64,000 nucleotides of DNA from Chenopodium formosanum. Lineage: Eukaryota > Streptophyta > Magnoliopsida > Caryophyllales > Amaranthaceae. Each line of letters begins with the position of its first letter. Position 1 is the stretch's first letter. Made by a program: the position numbers and the translations under genes. Under the pieces are notes generated by a model. It had not been told where the DNA came from and searched no databases. It saw nothing but the letters and a program-made list of their open reading frames with translations. The stretch is taken from assembly GCA_024500155.1 (NCBI GenBank), contig CM044865.1, forward strand, positions 34,861,501-34,925,500, written 5' to 3'. Positions 1 through 12,408 of this stretch are shown here, one piece after another.

Positions 1-3000
1 AGATTTAATGAAAGTCAATTACGTTAAATCAAAGCTTTTTAAATTTAATGAAAGTCAAACATATTCAAACAAAGCATTTTAAATCAAATGAATGTCTAAC
101 ACATTAAACAAAGAATTTTAAATCAAATAAAAGTCAAAGAAATTCAAACAAAGCTTTTTGAATCAAATGAAAGTCAAACATATTCAACCAAAACTTTTTG
201 AATCAAATGAATCAAACACATTCAAAAAAAGCTTTTTGAATCAAATGGAAGTCAAACACATTTAAATAAAGCTTTTTTTAATAGAATAAAAGTCAAATGC
301 ATTCAACGAAACTAATTGAATCAAATGTAAGTCAAACACATTCAAACAAAGCTTTTTAAATTAATTGAAGTTCGAACACATTCAAACAAAGCGCTTTGAA
401 TCAAATAAAACTCAAATCTTATTCAAACAAATATTTTTAAATCGAATGTAAGTAAAAAACATTCAAACAAAACTTTTTGAATCGAATGAAAATCAAACAC
501 ATTCAAATAAAGCTTTTTGAATCAAATTAGAGTGAAATGCAAATCAAATTGTTTGATTTAAAAGATAGTTAAACACATTCAAATAAAGCTTTTACAATTG
601 AATGAAAGTAAAACACATTTAAAAAAAGCTTTTTGAATTAAATGAAAGTCAAACACATTCAAACAAATCTTTTTGAATTTAATGAAAGTCAAACACATTC
701 AAATAAATCTTTTTGAATAAAATGAAAGTCAAACACATTCAAACGAAACTTTTTAAATCACATGAATGTTAAACACATTCAAACAAAGCTTGCTGAATCA
801 AATGAAAGAGAACACATTCAAACAAAGCTTCCTGAATAAAATGAAAGTAAAAAACATTCACACAAAGCTTTTTGAGTCGAATGAAAGTCAAATGCATTTA
901 ACGATCTAATTGAATCTAATGAAAACACATTTAAACAAAGGTTATTGAATCACATGAAAGTCAAACACATTCAAACAAAGATTTTTGACTCAAATGAAAG
1001 TCAAATATATTCGAACAAAGCTTTTTGAATCAAATGAATCAAACACATTCAAACAAATATTTTTGAATAAAATGAAAGTCTAATGCATTCAACAAAGCTA
1101 ACTGAATCAAATGAAAGTCAAAATTATTCAACCAAAGTTTTTTTAATTAAATGAAAGTCAAACACATTCAAACAAAGCTTTTTGAATCGAATGAAAGTAA
1201 AATGCATTCAACGAACTTATTGAATCAAATAAAAGTCAAACAAATTTAAACAAATATTTTTTAATCAAATGAAAGTCAAACACATTCAAACAAGCTTTTT
1301 GAATAAAATTTAAGTAAAACACATTCAAAAAAAGATTTTTAAATAAAATGAAAGTAAAATATTTTCAAACAAAGCTTTTTGAATCAAATGAATCAAACAC
1401 ATTCAAACAAAGCTTTTTAAATTAGATGGAAGTAAAACACAATTAAACAAAACTTTTTTAATTGAATAAATGTCAAATGCATTCAACGGAACTAATTAAA
1501 TCAATGAAAGTCAAACACATTCGGACAAAGCTTTTTGAATTAAATGAAATTCGAACACATTCAAACAAAGCGCTTTGAATCAAATAAAAATCAATCATAT
1601 TCAAACAAATCTTTTTGAATCAAATGAAAGTGAAACACATTCAAACAAAGCTTTTTGAAACGAATAAAAGTCAAACACATTAAAACAAAGCTTCTTGAAT
1701 CAAATGAATCTTAAAAACATTCAAACAAAGCTTTTTAATCAAATGAAAGTTAAACATATTCAAACAAAGCTTTTTCAATCAAATGAAAGTTAAACACATT
1801 CAAACAAAGATTTTTGAATAAAATGAAAGTCAAACTCATTCAAACAAAGCTTTTTGAATTAAATGAATGTCAATCACATTTAAACAAACCTTTTTGTATC
1901 AAATGAAACTAAAACTTATTTAAACATATCTTCTTGAATTGAATGAAAGACATACACATTTAAACAAAACATTTTAAATCAAATGAAAGTAAAACATATT
2001 TACACAAAAGCTTTTTGAATTAAATGAAAGTTAATGAAAATCAAACAAAGCTTTTTGAATCAAATTAAAGTGAAATGCATTAAAAAAATCTAACTAAATC
2101 AAATGAAGGTCAAACACATTGAAAACAAGTTGTTTGATTCAAAACAAAGTTTAACACATTTAAATAAAACTTTTACAATTGAATGAAAGTAATATACATT
2201 TAAACAAAGCTTTTTGAATCAAATGAAAGTTAAACACATTTAAACAAATCTTTTTGAATTAAATGAAAGTCAAACACATTCAAACAAATCTTTTTGAATT
2301 AAACGAAAGTCAAACACATTCAAACAAATCTTTTTGAATCAAATGAAAGTCAAAAACATTCAAACGAAACTGTTTGAATCAAATGAAAGTTAAACACATT
2401 CAAACAAAGCTTTTTGAATCAAATGAAAGTCAAACACATTCTAAGAAAGCTCTTTGAATCAAATGAAAGTCAAACACATTTAAACAAAGCTTTTTGAATC
2501 AAATGAACGACAAATGCATTTAACACACTAATTAAATCTAATGAAAGTCTAACACATTTAACCAACGGTTTTTAAATCAAATTAAAGTCAAACAAAGTAA
2601 ATAAAATCTTTTTTAATCAAATAAAAAGTAAAACACATTCAAACAAAGGTTTTTAAATCAAATAAAAAACACATAAACATTCAGACAAAACATTTTAAAA
2701 CAAATGAAAGTAAAAAGCAATCAATCAAGCTTTTTAAAACAAATGAAAGTCAAACACATTCAAATAAAGCTTATCATATGAAAGTCAAACATATTCAAAC
2801 AAAGCTTTTTGAATCCAATGAATCAAACACATTTAAAAATAGATTTTTGAATCAAATTGAAGTGAAACACATTTAAACAAAGCTTTTAAATTCTTATGAA
2901 AGTCAAATGCATTCATAGAAACTAATTAAATCAAATGAAAATCAAACACATTCGAAAAAAGCTTTTGAATCAAATGAAAGTCAAACACATTCAAACAAAG

Positions 3001-6000
3001 CACTTTGAATCAAATAAAAGTCAAACACATTCTAACAAATCTTATTAAATCAAACGAAAGTCAAACACATTCAAACAAATCTTTTTGAATCGAATGGAAG
3101 TAAAACACATTTAAACAAAGCTTTTTGAATGGAATGAAAGTCAAACTCATTCAAACAAAGCTTTTTGAATCAAATAAAACTTAAAAACATTCTAACAAAA
3201 ATTTTTGAATCGAATAAAAGTCAAACTTATTCAAACAAAGCTTTTTCAATCAAAATAAAGTTAAACACATTCAAACAAAGATTATTGAATCAAATGAAAG
3301 TCAAACACATTCAAACAAAGCTTTTTAAATTAAATGAATTTCAAACACATTCAAACAAAGCATTTTGAATCAAATGAAATTTAAACTCATTCAAACAAAG
3401 CTTCTTGAATTGAATGAAAGTCTTACACATTCAAACAAAGCATTTTATGTCAAATGAAAGTAAAAAAAAATTCACACAAAGCTTTTTGAATTAAATGAAG
3501 GTCTAAGAAATTCAAACAAAGCTTTTTAAATCAAATGGAAGTCAAACACATTCAAACAAAGCTTTTTGAATAAAATGAAAGTGAAACCCATTCAAACAAT
3601 GCTTTTTTAATCAGATGAAAGTCAAACACATTCAAACAAAGCTGTTCGAATTAAATAAAAGTTAAACACATTCAAATAAAGATTTTTACAATTGAATGAA
3701 AGTCAAACACACGTTCAAATAAAGTATTTTGAATAAAATGAAAGTCAAACACAATCAAACAAAGCTCTTTGAATAAAATGAAAGTCAAACACATTTAAAC
3801 AAATCTTTTTGAATCAAATAAAAGTCAAACACATTCTAACAAAGCTTTTTCAATCGAATGAAAGTCAAATGCATTTAACGAACTAATTGAATCAAATGAA
3901 AGTTAAACACATTCAAACAAAGCTTCTTGAATCGAATGAAAGTCAAATGCATTTAACGTACTAATTTAATCTAATGAAAGTCAAACCCATTTAATCAAAT
4001 CTTTTTGAATCAAATGAAAGTTAACCAAATTCAATCAAATCATTTTTAATCAATTAAAAAGTCAAACACATTCAAAAAAAGCTTTTTGAAGTAATGGACA
4101 GTCAAAACATTCAAATAAAGCTTTTTGAATCTAATGAAAGTCAAACATATTCATACAAGCTTTTTGAATCAAATGAAAGTCAAACATATTCAACCAAAGC
4201 TTTTTAAATCAAATGAAAGTCAAATATATCCAAACAAAACTTTTTCAATCAAATGAATCAAACACATTCAAATTAAGTTTTTTCAATCATATAAAAGTCA
4301 AAGACATTCAAACACAGATTTTTAAATAAAGAAAAGTCAAACGCATTCAAACAAAGCCTGTTAAATCAAATGAAAGTTGAACACATTCAAACAATGCTTT
4401 TTTGATCAATGAAAGTAAAATACATTTAAACAAAAGTTTTTGAATCAAATGAAAATCAAACACATTCAAACAAAGCTTTTTGAATCAAATGATAGTTAAA
4501 CAAATTCAAACAAATCTTTTTAAATCGAATGAAAGTCAAACACATTCAAAAAAGCATTTTACGTCAAATGAAAGTAAAAAAAAATCACACAAAGCTTTTT
4601 GAATTAAATGAATATCAAACAAATTTAAACAAAGCTTTTTTTAATCAAATGATAGTCAAACACATTCAATCAAAGCGTTTTAAATCGAATGAAAGTCAAA
4701 CACATTCAAAAAAGCGTTTTATGTCAAATGAAAGTCAAAAAATTTACACAAAGCTTTTTGAATTTAATGAAAGTCAAACAAATTCAAACAAAGCTTTTTG
4801 AATCAAATGATAGTCAAACACATTCAAACAAAACTTTTAGAATCAAATAAATTTCAAACACATTAAAATAAACCTTTTTAAATCATATGAAAGTGAAACA
4901 CATTCAAATAAAGCTTTTAAAATCAAATGAAAGTCAAACTCATTCAAACAAAACTTTTTTAAAAAAATGAAAGTCAAACACATTCAAACAAAGCTTTTTG
5001 AATCAAATGAAAGTTAAAGACATTCTAACAAAGCTTTTTGAATCGAATAAAAGTCAAATGCATTTAACGAACTAATTGAATCAAATGAAAGTTAAACACA
5101 TTCAAACAAAGTTTCTTGAAACGAATGATAGTCAAATGCATTTAACGTTCTAATTGAATCTAATGAAAGTCAAAAACATTTAAACAAATGTTTTTGAATC
5201 AAATGAAAGTTAACCAAATTCAATCAAATCATTTTTAATCAAATAAAAATTCAAACACATTCAAACAAAGCTTTTTGAATTAAATGACAGTTAAACAAAT
5301 TCAAATAAAGCTTTTTGAATCAAATGAAAGTCTAACACATTCATACAAGCTTTTTGAAATAAATGAAAGTCAAACATATTCAAACAAAACTTTTTGAATC
5401 AAATGACAGTCAAATATATCCAAACAAAGATTTTTAAATTAAATGAATCCAACACATTCAAATAAAGCTTTTACAATCAAATGAAAGTTAAAGACATTCA
5501 AACAAAGATTTTTAAATAAAGAAGAGTCAAACACATTCAAACAAAGCCTGTTGAATCAAATGAAAGTCGAACACATTCAAACAATACTTTTTTTATCAAT
5601 CAAAGTAAAATACATTTAAATAAAACTTTTTAAATCAAATGAAAATCAAACACATTCAAACAAAACTTTTTGAATCAAATGAATGTCAAACACATTCAAA
5701 CAAACCTTTTTAAATTAAATGAAAGTCAAAGACATTCAATCAAAGCGTTTTGAATCGAATGAAAGTCAAACACATTAAAAAATGCATTTTATGTCAAATG
5801 AAAGTAAAAAAATTCAAACAAAACCTTTTGAATTAAATGAAAGTCAAATATATTCAAACAAAGCTTTTTGAATCAAATGATAGTCAAACACATTCAAACA
5901 AAACTTTTAGAATCAAATGAAATTTAAAAACATTTAAACAAAACTTTTTGAATCAAAAGAAAGTCAAACACATTTAAACAATGATTTTTGAATTAAATGA

Positions 6001-8064
6001 AACTGAAATGCATTCAACAAAGCTAATTAAATCAAATAAAAGTGAAATACATTTAATAATGCTTTTTAAATTAAATAGAAGTCAAAAAATTTCAAACAAA
6101 TCTATTTAAAACAAATGAAAGTCTAACACATTCAGACAAAGCTTTTTGAATCGAATGAAAGCCAAACACATTCAAATAAAGATTTTTGAAACAAATGAAA
6201 TTCAAATACATTCAAACGAATCTTTTTGAATCAAATGAAAGTCAAACACATTCAAAAAAAGCATTTTGAATCGCATGAAAGTCAAAGGCATTTAGTGAAT
6301 CTAATTAAATCAAATGAAAGTCAAACACATTACACAAAGCTTTTTGAATCAAATGAAAGTCAAACACATTCAAACCAAGCTTTTTGAATCGAATGAAAGT
6401 CAAATGCATTCAACGAACTAATTGAATCAAATGAAAGTCAAACCCATTGAACTAAAGCTTTTTGAATCAAATGAAAGTCAAACGTATTCAAATGAAACTT
6501 TTTAAATCAAATGAAAGTCAAACACATTTAAACAAAATTTTTAATTCAAATGATAGTCAAACACATTCAAACAAAGTTTTTTAAATCAAATGAAAGTCAA
6601 ACACATTTAAACAAGCTTTTTGATTCAAATGAAAGTCAAACACATTCAAACAAAACTTTTTGAATAAAATGAAAGTTAAACAAATTCAAACAAAGCTTTT
6701 TGAATCAAACACATTCAAACAAAGCTTTTTGAATCAAATAGAAGTGAAACACTTATGAACAAAGCTTTTAGATTTGAATGATAGTCAAATGCATTCAACG
6801 AAACTAATTGAATCAAATGTAAGCGAAACACATTCGGAAAAGCTTTTTGAATTAAATGAAATTCAACCACATTCAAACAGAGCGCTTTAAATCAAATGAA
6901 TGTCAAACACACCTAAATAAATCTTTTCAAATTAAATGAAAGTCAAACACATTAAAAAAAATCTTTTTGAATAGAATGAAATTCAAATACATTCAAACAA
7001 AGCATTTTGAAAGGAATAAAATTCAAACACATTCACATAAAGCTTTTTGAATCGAATAAAAGTGAAGGGAATTCAAACAAAGCATTTTGAATCAAATGAA
7101 AGTCAAACACATTAAAACAAGTCATTTTAAATCAAATGAAAGTCAAAACACATTCACACAAAGTGTTTTGAATCAAATGAAAGTCAAACACATTCAAACA
7201 AAGCTTTATGAATCAAATAAAAGTCAATTACGTTTAAACAAAGCTTTTTGAATTTAATGAAAGTCAAACACATTCAAATAAAGCATTTTAAATCAAATGA
7301 ATGTCAAACATATTAAACAAAGCATTTTAAATCAAATAAAAGTCAAAGAAATTCAAACAAATCTTTTTGAATTAAATGAAAGTCAAAGAAATTCAAACAA
7401 ATCTTTTTGAATCAAATAAAAGTAAACACATTCAAACAAAGCTTTTTGAATCAAATGAAAGTCAAACACATTCAAACAAAGCTTTTTTAATCAAAAGAAA
7501 GGCAAACACATTTGGAAAAAGCTTTTTAAATCAATTGAAAGTTTAATGCATTCAACAAAGCTAATTCAATCAAATGAAAATCAAACACATTGAAACAAAG
7601 TTGTTTAAATTAAATGAAAGTTAAACACATTCAAACAAAGATTTCACAATTGAATGAAAGTTAAACACTTTAAACAAAGATTTTTGAATAAAATGAAAAG
7701 TAACACATTAAAAAAAGTTTTTTTTGAAACAAATGAAAGTCAAACTCATTCAAACAAATCTTTTTTAATCAAATGAAAGCAAACCCATTCAAACAAAGCT
7801 TTTTATATAAAATGAAAGTATAACACATACAAACAAAGCTTTTTAAAATAAAATGAAAGTCAAATGCATTTAACAATGCAAATTGAATTAAATGAAAATC
7901 AAACACATTCAAACAAAGCTTTATAAATAAAATAAAAGACAAACACATTCACATCAAGCTTTTTGAATCAAATAAAAGTCAAAGAAATTTAAACAAAGAT
8001 TTTTGAATCAAATGAAAGTCAAACACATTTAAACAAAGCTTTTAGAATCGAATATAAGTGTAAT
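1..8064 (+). repeat. ~40-bp AT-rich satellite array S1
   Basis: Tandem monomers of about 40 bp fill the stretch without a break. Recurrent words are TCAAATGAAAGTCAAAC and CACATTCAAACAAAGC, followed by T5. Most monomers contain AAGCTT, so a HindIII ladder is expected. A shorter class of about 38 bp replaces the second half with words like GCATTTAACGAACTAATT, and a ~35-bp class lacks the AAAGT step. The array is cut by the window start and stops exactly at the T1 LTR. From about 172 onward its order of variants matches array S2, and it is colinear with S4 (reversed) plus S5. Short reading frames in it (for example 3165-3368 and 4529-4801) are by-products of the repeat. Confidence 0.97.
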
Positions 8065-9180
8065 TGTAGGGAATATTTCAAGCGTTAAACCCTAGCTTGA
8101 ACCCCACTGTGATCATACACTAAAGTACGGTGGCGTCCAAAGGGAAAGAAGATAGAGCAAAAGAGTCGCCAACAAGTTTTTTAAGGAACTTGTAAACCGT
8201 TCACGAGCTGAAGGTTACACCCCTTAACGATCCAAGAGATCGTCAACTCCATAAGGTCTTGAACCAAGTAGGGTTCGGGGATGAAGGTACAAATCCAACC
8301 TAAAAGAGATTGAACCTGCCCCTAATAATATGCCTCTACTTTATTCTGATCGTATTCATGTGCGCTTTCTGACTAACATGAAAACAATAGGATTAACCTA
8401 AACTTGTTTATCTATGTTGGTTGAATATTAATGCACAAATAAAACTATTATTGGCGATCACTTGAATTATAATCAAATTAACCCTAATCAAGATTATTAA
8501 ATATCTTATTAAGCGTGATTACAAGTATAAAATTCCCTTTAACATGTGTTGAGGGTAAAAATACCCCGTATACATGGACCAGTCCCATAGTGACACGTGG
8601 CCCAGTTATAGGGTGACACGTGTCACTATGGGAAGATGCCGCGTATCCAGCTCAAGAGCACTCAAAGGTTCAGGCCAATCTCGTAGCAACATGTGGCCCA
8701 GTTAGAGCGTGACATGTGTCGTCACGGGAAGATGCCACGTGTTTAGGGCATGTGTTCCCCTTAAATCAGCACGCAAAAGAGGCCTAACGACGTCAGAGCC
8801 CAAATCCTAAGAGATATCATTGAAAGCTGCAAAGCGGCGCCCCCAAAGTAATACGTGGCTTTCACTGATTGCGCAGCCAATCACATCACGCAATTCTAGG
8901 GTACAAACCCTAGAATGGTGCAGGAGTCTCACCCTAATAAATACCCCAATCATTTATGATGGGAGGGGTGGATTAAGACATTAAAACAAAAAGAGCATTT
9001 TATAGCTCCAACTTCTCTCTACTTTCTCTCTCTAGCCGTTTCCGTTTCCGATCACTAATTTGATCGTCGGAGGCGAATATTCCGACAACCTGAATATTCG
9101 TTGTTTTGCAGGTCGGACCGTCTCGTTGCCAGGTGAGAGCGTGACCAATATCCAAGGAAATCCAAAAAACACCCGAAACA
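8065..9180 (+). repeat. LTR of Tat/Ogre-like element T1
   Basis: The segment begins TGTAGGGAATATTTC and ends CCCGAAACA, the usual TG...CA boundaries. Two bases later comes an 18-base primer-binding site, which identifies it as a 5' LTR. The same sequence recurs at 22010-23123 and, with an internal deletion, at 60979-61728. All three copies have the same satellite variant directly upstream, so they descend from one insertion. A weak TATA-like AATAAATA lies near 8936-8943, and the transcript probably starts shortly after it. No polypurine tract precedes the LTR, so it does not look like the 3' end of an element. Confidence 0.85.
8581..8752 (+). promoter_or_regulatory. G-box-rich hairpin repeat in T1 LTR
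   Basis: A perfect 16-bp inverted repeat, CCCATAGTGACACGTG at 8584-8599 and its complement at 8617-8632, surrounds a 17-base spacer. Each arm ends in CACGTG. A second, more decayed copy of the block follows at about 8689-8732, and another CACGTG sits at 8736-8741. CACGTG is the plant G-box core bound by bZIP and bHLH factors. The position upstream of the putative TATA box suggests an enhancer in the LTR; this role is inferred. Confidence 0.6.
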
Positions 9181-9182
9181 TT

Positions 9183-9200
9183 TGGCGCCGTCTGTGGGGA
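9183..9200 (+). other. Primer-binding site of T1
   Basis: TGGCGCCGTCTGTGGGGA lies two bases downstream of the LTR end. It is complementary to a tRNA 3' end finishing in CCA, as expected for minus-strand priming. The CGTCTGTGGG form is typical of Tat/Ogre-type gypsy elements and differs from the CGTTGCCGGG form of elements A, B and C. I do not assign the tRNA with certainty (Arg-type is likely). Confidence 0.85.
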
Positions 9201-9212
9201 TACTTGTACGTT

Positions 9213-10789
9213 ATGGAGATTGACGGTCAGACACCTAATCCAGACGAGGACGGACATGTAGAGGATATAATCCCTACAATCCATACCAGCGATCTGCTGA
9301 TTGCCACATTTCAAGAAGCTGATGACCCTCCTGTTACCGCAGCCTCTCTTAAGGCCGCGCTTAAAAAACTCAGGAAGGAGATTGAGAGCAATGAAGCCTC
9401 TACCTCCAGGCTGCTGCCTAGGAGAGAGAAATAGAGGGCTCCAAAGAAGACACACAGCAAAGCAGTCCATGCAACGGACGCTGGAAACACTCCCTTTCAA
9501 AGGCCGACTAGAAGGTCCCCAAGGGTACCATGGACAAATTTCTCTGATTTGTTGGCGAAAACACAGTCGGCTGGGGGGAGGGGTAGGCAGCCTCGAAGAG
9601 AGGAGCCTGAACCGTCTAGACGGTGGAAGGACGCAAGGAATTACCTTAGGCATAAGCAGCGGGAACGTGCCGCCTACTCAGACATGGCCGCAACCCTAAC
9701 TATGCCGGATGATTTTTCACATCATTCTCTCTCCCAACATACCAACACGACCATATCCAGTAGAAGGCAGACGGTCCGCACCCCAACTCCTATTCTAGTT
9801 GTCCATACTCCAACTCCTATTCCAGCCCAATCACTTCAATATCAACCTCCTCAGGGGTTCAATGGCTTGATGCAGCCGAATCCCCAAGTCTTCGGACAAT
9901 ATGGGCCTTACGCACAGGCGTACGGACAGGCTCCCTACCTGGCTGGACCGTCCGTGCAGCCACAACCCATCAATTGGCAAATGCGCCAACTGACTTTGGG
10001 AGATAAGCCGCCTCCGTTTTCACAAGATGTTTTAACTGTCCCTCAGCCGCCAAAGGTGAAGAGTGTACTTGTGGGAGCCTATGATTGTACGGGAAACCCA
10101 GAAGAACACATCACCACGTACAGGAAGCTGATGTACCTGCAAAGTTTAGATGATGCTACTTAGTGCAAATGCTTTCCGGCCACTTTAAAAGGTGTGGCGC
10201 AGGATTGGTTCAACAGTCTGCCGGCCGGATGTATTAATTGTTTTACTACCCTTAGTCTGTTGTTTGTGGGAAATTTTTCATACACCATACCGCCTCGATA
10301 GACTAGCCTTAATTTGGCGGCAGTCGTCCAAGGGAAGAATGAGGGCCTACGCTCGTACGTCCAGTGATTTAACCAAGAAAAAACCCAAATTCATAATCTG
10401 CCGGATGAAATGGCTTACTCTGAATTTCTCCGGGGATTAAGGCACAATGGTTTTAAATTTGACCTGGTAAGGAAAAAGATTCGGACATACGCAGGTGTTT
10501 TGCGGGAAGCCGAAGCCTATATTGAAGCGGCGAACTTTTGTTCGCTCACAAAATCAGAAGCACCGGCCAAGGGGGCTAAGAAGGAACTTTCTCAGCAAGA
10601 CTCGGCCGGCCAAAAGAAAGAAGGAAAAAAGAGAAAGGAGGTCTGGGTGGCTGATGGCCAGCCACAAAAGTCCAAGAAGGTCAAGACGTACGAGCCTCAG
10701 TGTGAATTCAACAAGGACTGTTATTCTATCTTGATGGAAATCAAGGATAAGTTTGAGTTTGAAAAGCTACAGCCGCTGAGAGGCCCGGC
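9213..10789 (+). pseudogene. Broken gag of T1 (Ty3/gypsy, Tat/Ogre-like)
   Basis: One frame starts at the ATG at 9213, just after the primer-binding site, and can be followed for about 525 codons. It is interrupted by TAG at 9432-9434, TAG at 10161-10163, TAG at 10299-10301 and TGA at 10365-10367. The middle is rich in Pro and Gln. The capsid-like part includes VGAYDCTGNPEEHI and, after a stop, a KGVAQDWFNSLPAG stretch typical of the retrotransposon gag family. The end is Lys-rich. No zinc knuckle is reached because element D's LTR starts at 10790. Comparison with T2 and T3 shows that at least three of the four stops fit C-to-T or G-to-A change. The product would have packaged element RNA; it is not functional. 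Confidence 0.85.
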
Positions 10790-11194
10790 TGATAAGTGGC
10801 TTTTATGTCACTTTTAGGGTATTTATTGAGTCGCTTTCCGGCTTATTTTACAATAATTTAGCCCATTTTGTTCTTTATTTCTTTTATTTGCTTATTCTCG
10901 TCTTTTATCTTTATTTTGAGTATTTTAGTAGTTTTTATTAGTTTTTAGTTTATTTTTGTAGTTTTAGTTAATAATTTCCCGCTTCTCTCATTTTATTTAT
11001 TTTATTTTCTTTTAGTTTCTAGTTTGTTTTATTTTATTATTTATTTAGTTTAAGCTTTTTATTTTACTTTATTTATCTTATCTTAAATTATTTTATTTAT
11101 CTTATTTTATTTTATTTTATTTTATCTTGTAAAAATCCCCTCGTGTTGTTTTTGGTTGTAGGTGTTTTCGGGTCCGTGGTCGATCGAGTTCAAG

Positions 11195-11945
11195 GTCCGA
11201 GGTTCGAGGCACCCAAACCACCAGCTCCACCACTGCTTTCCCCCAATTCACCAACTGCAACCCACAACAACAATTACCACCTCCAATCAACAAACAACCA
11301 CCAGCAACCACCTTCTCACACCCACACTTCAGCCCCCTTCACCGCACATCAACAACAACCACCTGCTCCACCACTCCTACACCACAACTCAACCTACTGC
11401 CCTGCTCCCATAAACCGCACCTCTCACTAGCCACAACTAAAACCACCAGCACCTCACCTCCAATACACCAACACCCAGCAACCCCTGCTCCCTCAAGCAA
11501 CAGCCGCACACAACCACTTTCAGCCACAACCAAACCAACACCACCAACATCACAAAACAACACCAACAGCCTCTACAGCCTTACATAACCAACCTCAATT
11601 CACCAAACCACCACTAAAATCGCAACCAATCCCCTGCTCCTATAAATCGCAACCAACACCACCTATCAGCCCACCACAACCGCACCAGCAGTCCTCTCCA
11701 ATCAAGAACCACCTCCGTCTGCCACCAATTAACCACCAACCTCAATTCACCAAACCACCTGAACCATGCCCTTCCCCTGTTTCCACTCGCAACAACAACA
11801 ATTAGCAACCAATTCACCACCTCACCTCCAACTCACCTCAAATTTATCTCCATTCACCACCTCCAACCAAACCCACGCAAACACCAGCCACCAATCAGAG
11901 AAGCCGCTTCAATCGAACCTCCGAATTTGCCCAAATCAGCATCCG
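11195..11945 (+). repeat. A/C-rich, G-depleted block in D LTR
   Basis: About 750 bases consist almost only of A, C and T, with ACC and CAA triplets dominating and very few G. Both strands are open over long stretches, but the predicted peptides are Thr/His/Pro/Gln runs without domain character, so I do not call genes. A homologous block occurs at about 63045-63790 in the D remnant of the third unit. The origin is unknown; it could be an expanded microsatellite acquired by the LTR. Confidence 0.8.
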
Positions 11946-12400
11946 TAGCAACCCAAACCACCGCGAACGCGCAGCCCTGTCAGAAAACGCGCAATTGTAA
12001 TCCAAAATCATAGTCGAGGCAGTAGCTTTACGCGACTTGTTTGCGACTTCTGTGCGGGCGCACAATTGTGGGTCAATCACAAGCTTTTCACGTGATTTTT
12101 AATGAAAATCGGATGGCTGCGATGTGAGGATGCTTGATGATGATTTTCGATGAACGGTGATGATTGTTTGTTGTTGATGATGAAGAATGTGAGCAGCCAT
12201 ATTCGAAAGGGAAGGAGTTTGGGGGTTTGATGTTTTCGTGGGTTTTGGGTGGAAATTTTAGTAGGGTTTTGGGGATTTTCTTTCTCTTTTTCATTTCCTT
12301 TTATGGTAGTTTTGTTTTTTTGGTTTTTAATTTAGTATTTTAATTGTTTTAGTTTAGTTTTATTTCTTTTTAATTTCTTTAATATTATTTTAGCTTGTAT

Positions 12401-12408
12401 TATAAATA
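12401..12408 (+). promoter_or_regulatory. TATA box of D LTR
   Basis: TATAAATA lies about 950 bases before the LTR end. It is followed by CT-rich sequence and leader-like sequence shared with the A and B LTRs, whose TATA boxes occupy the equivalent position. Confidence 0.6.

Noticed and set aside
1..8064. CRISPR-like array or small coding genes in the 40-bp repeats
   Set aside because: The repeats abut without spacers, vary throughout, and the host is a plant. The frames at 3165-3368 and 4529-4801 only reflect the repeat; 40 is not a multiple of 3, so frames recur every three monomers by chance loss of stops.
9000..9653. 217-codon minus-strand ORF over the T1 LTR and gag (and its counterparts at 22916-23680 and 61602-62048)
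   Set aside because: It is the shadow of the gag frame on the opposite strand and crosses the LTR, primer-binding site and gag. The plus frame has recognisable gag motifs and the minus frame has none.
11143..11820. Thr/His/Pro-rich and Val/Gly-rich ORFs on both strands
   Set aside because: Low-complexity products of the A/C-rich block; there is no domain and no conserved start.
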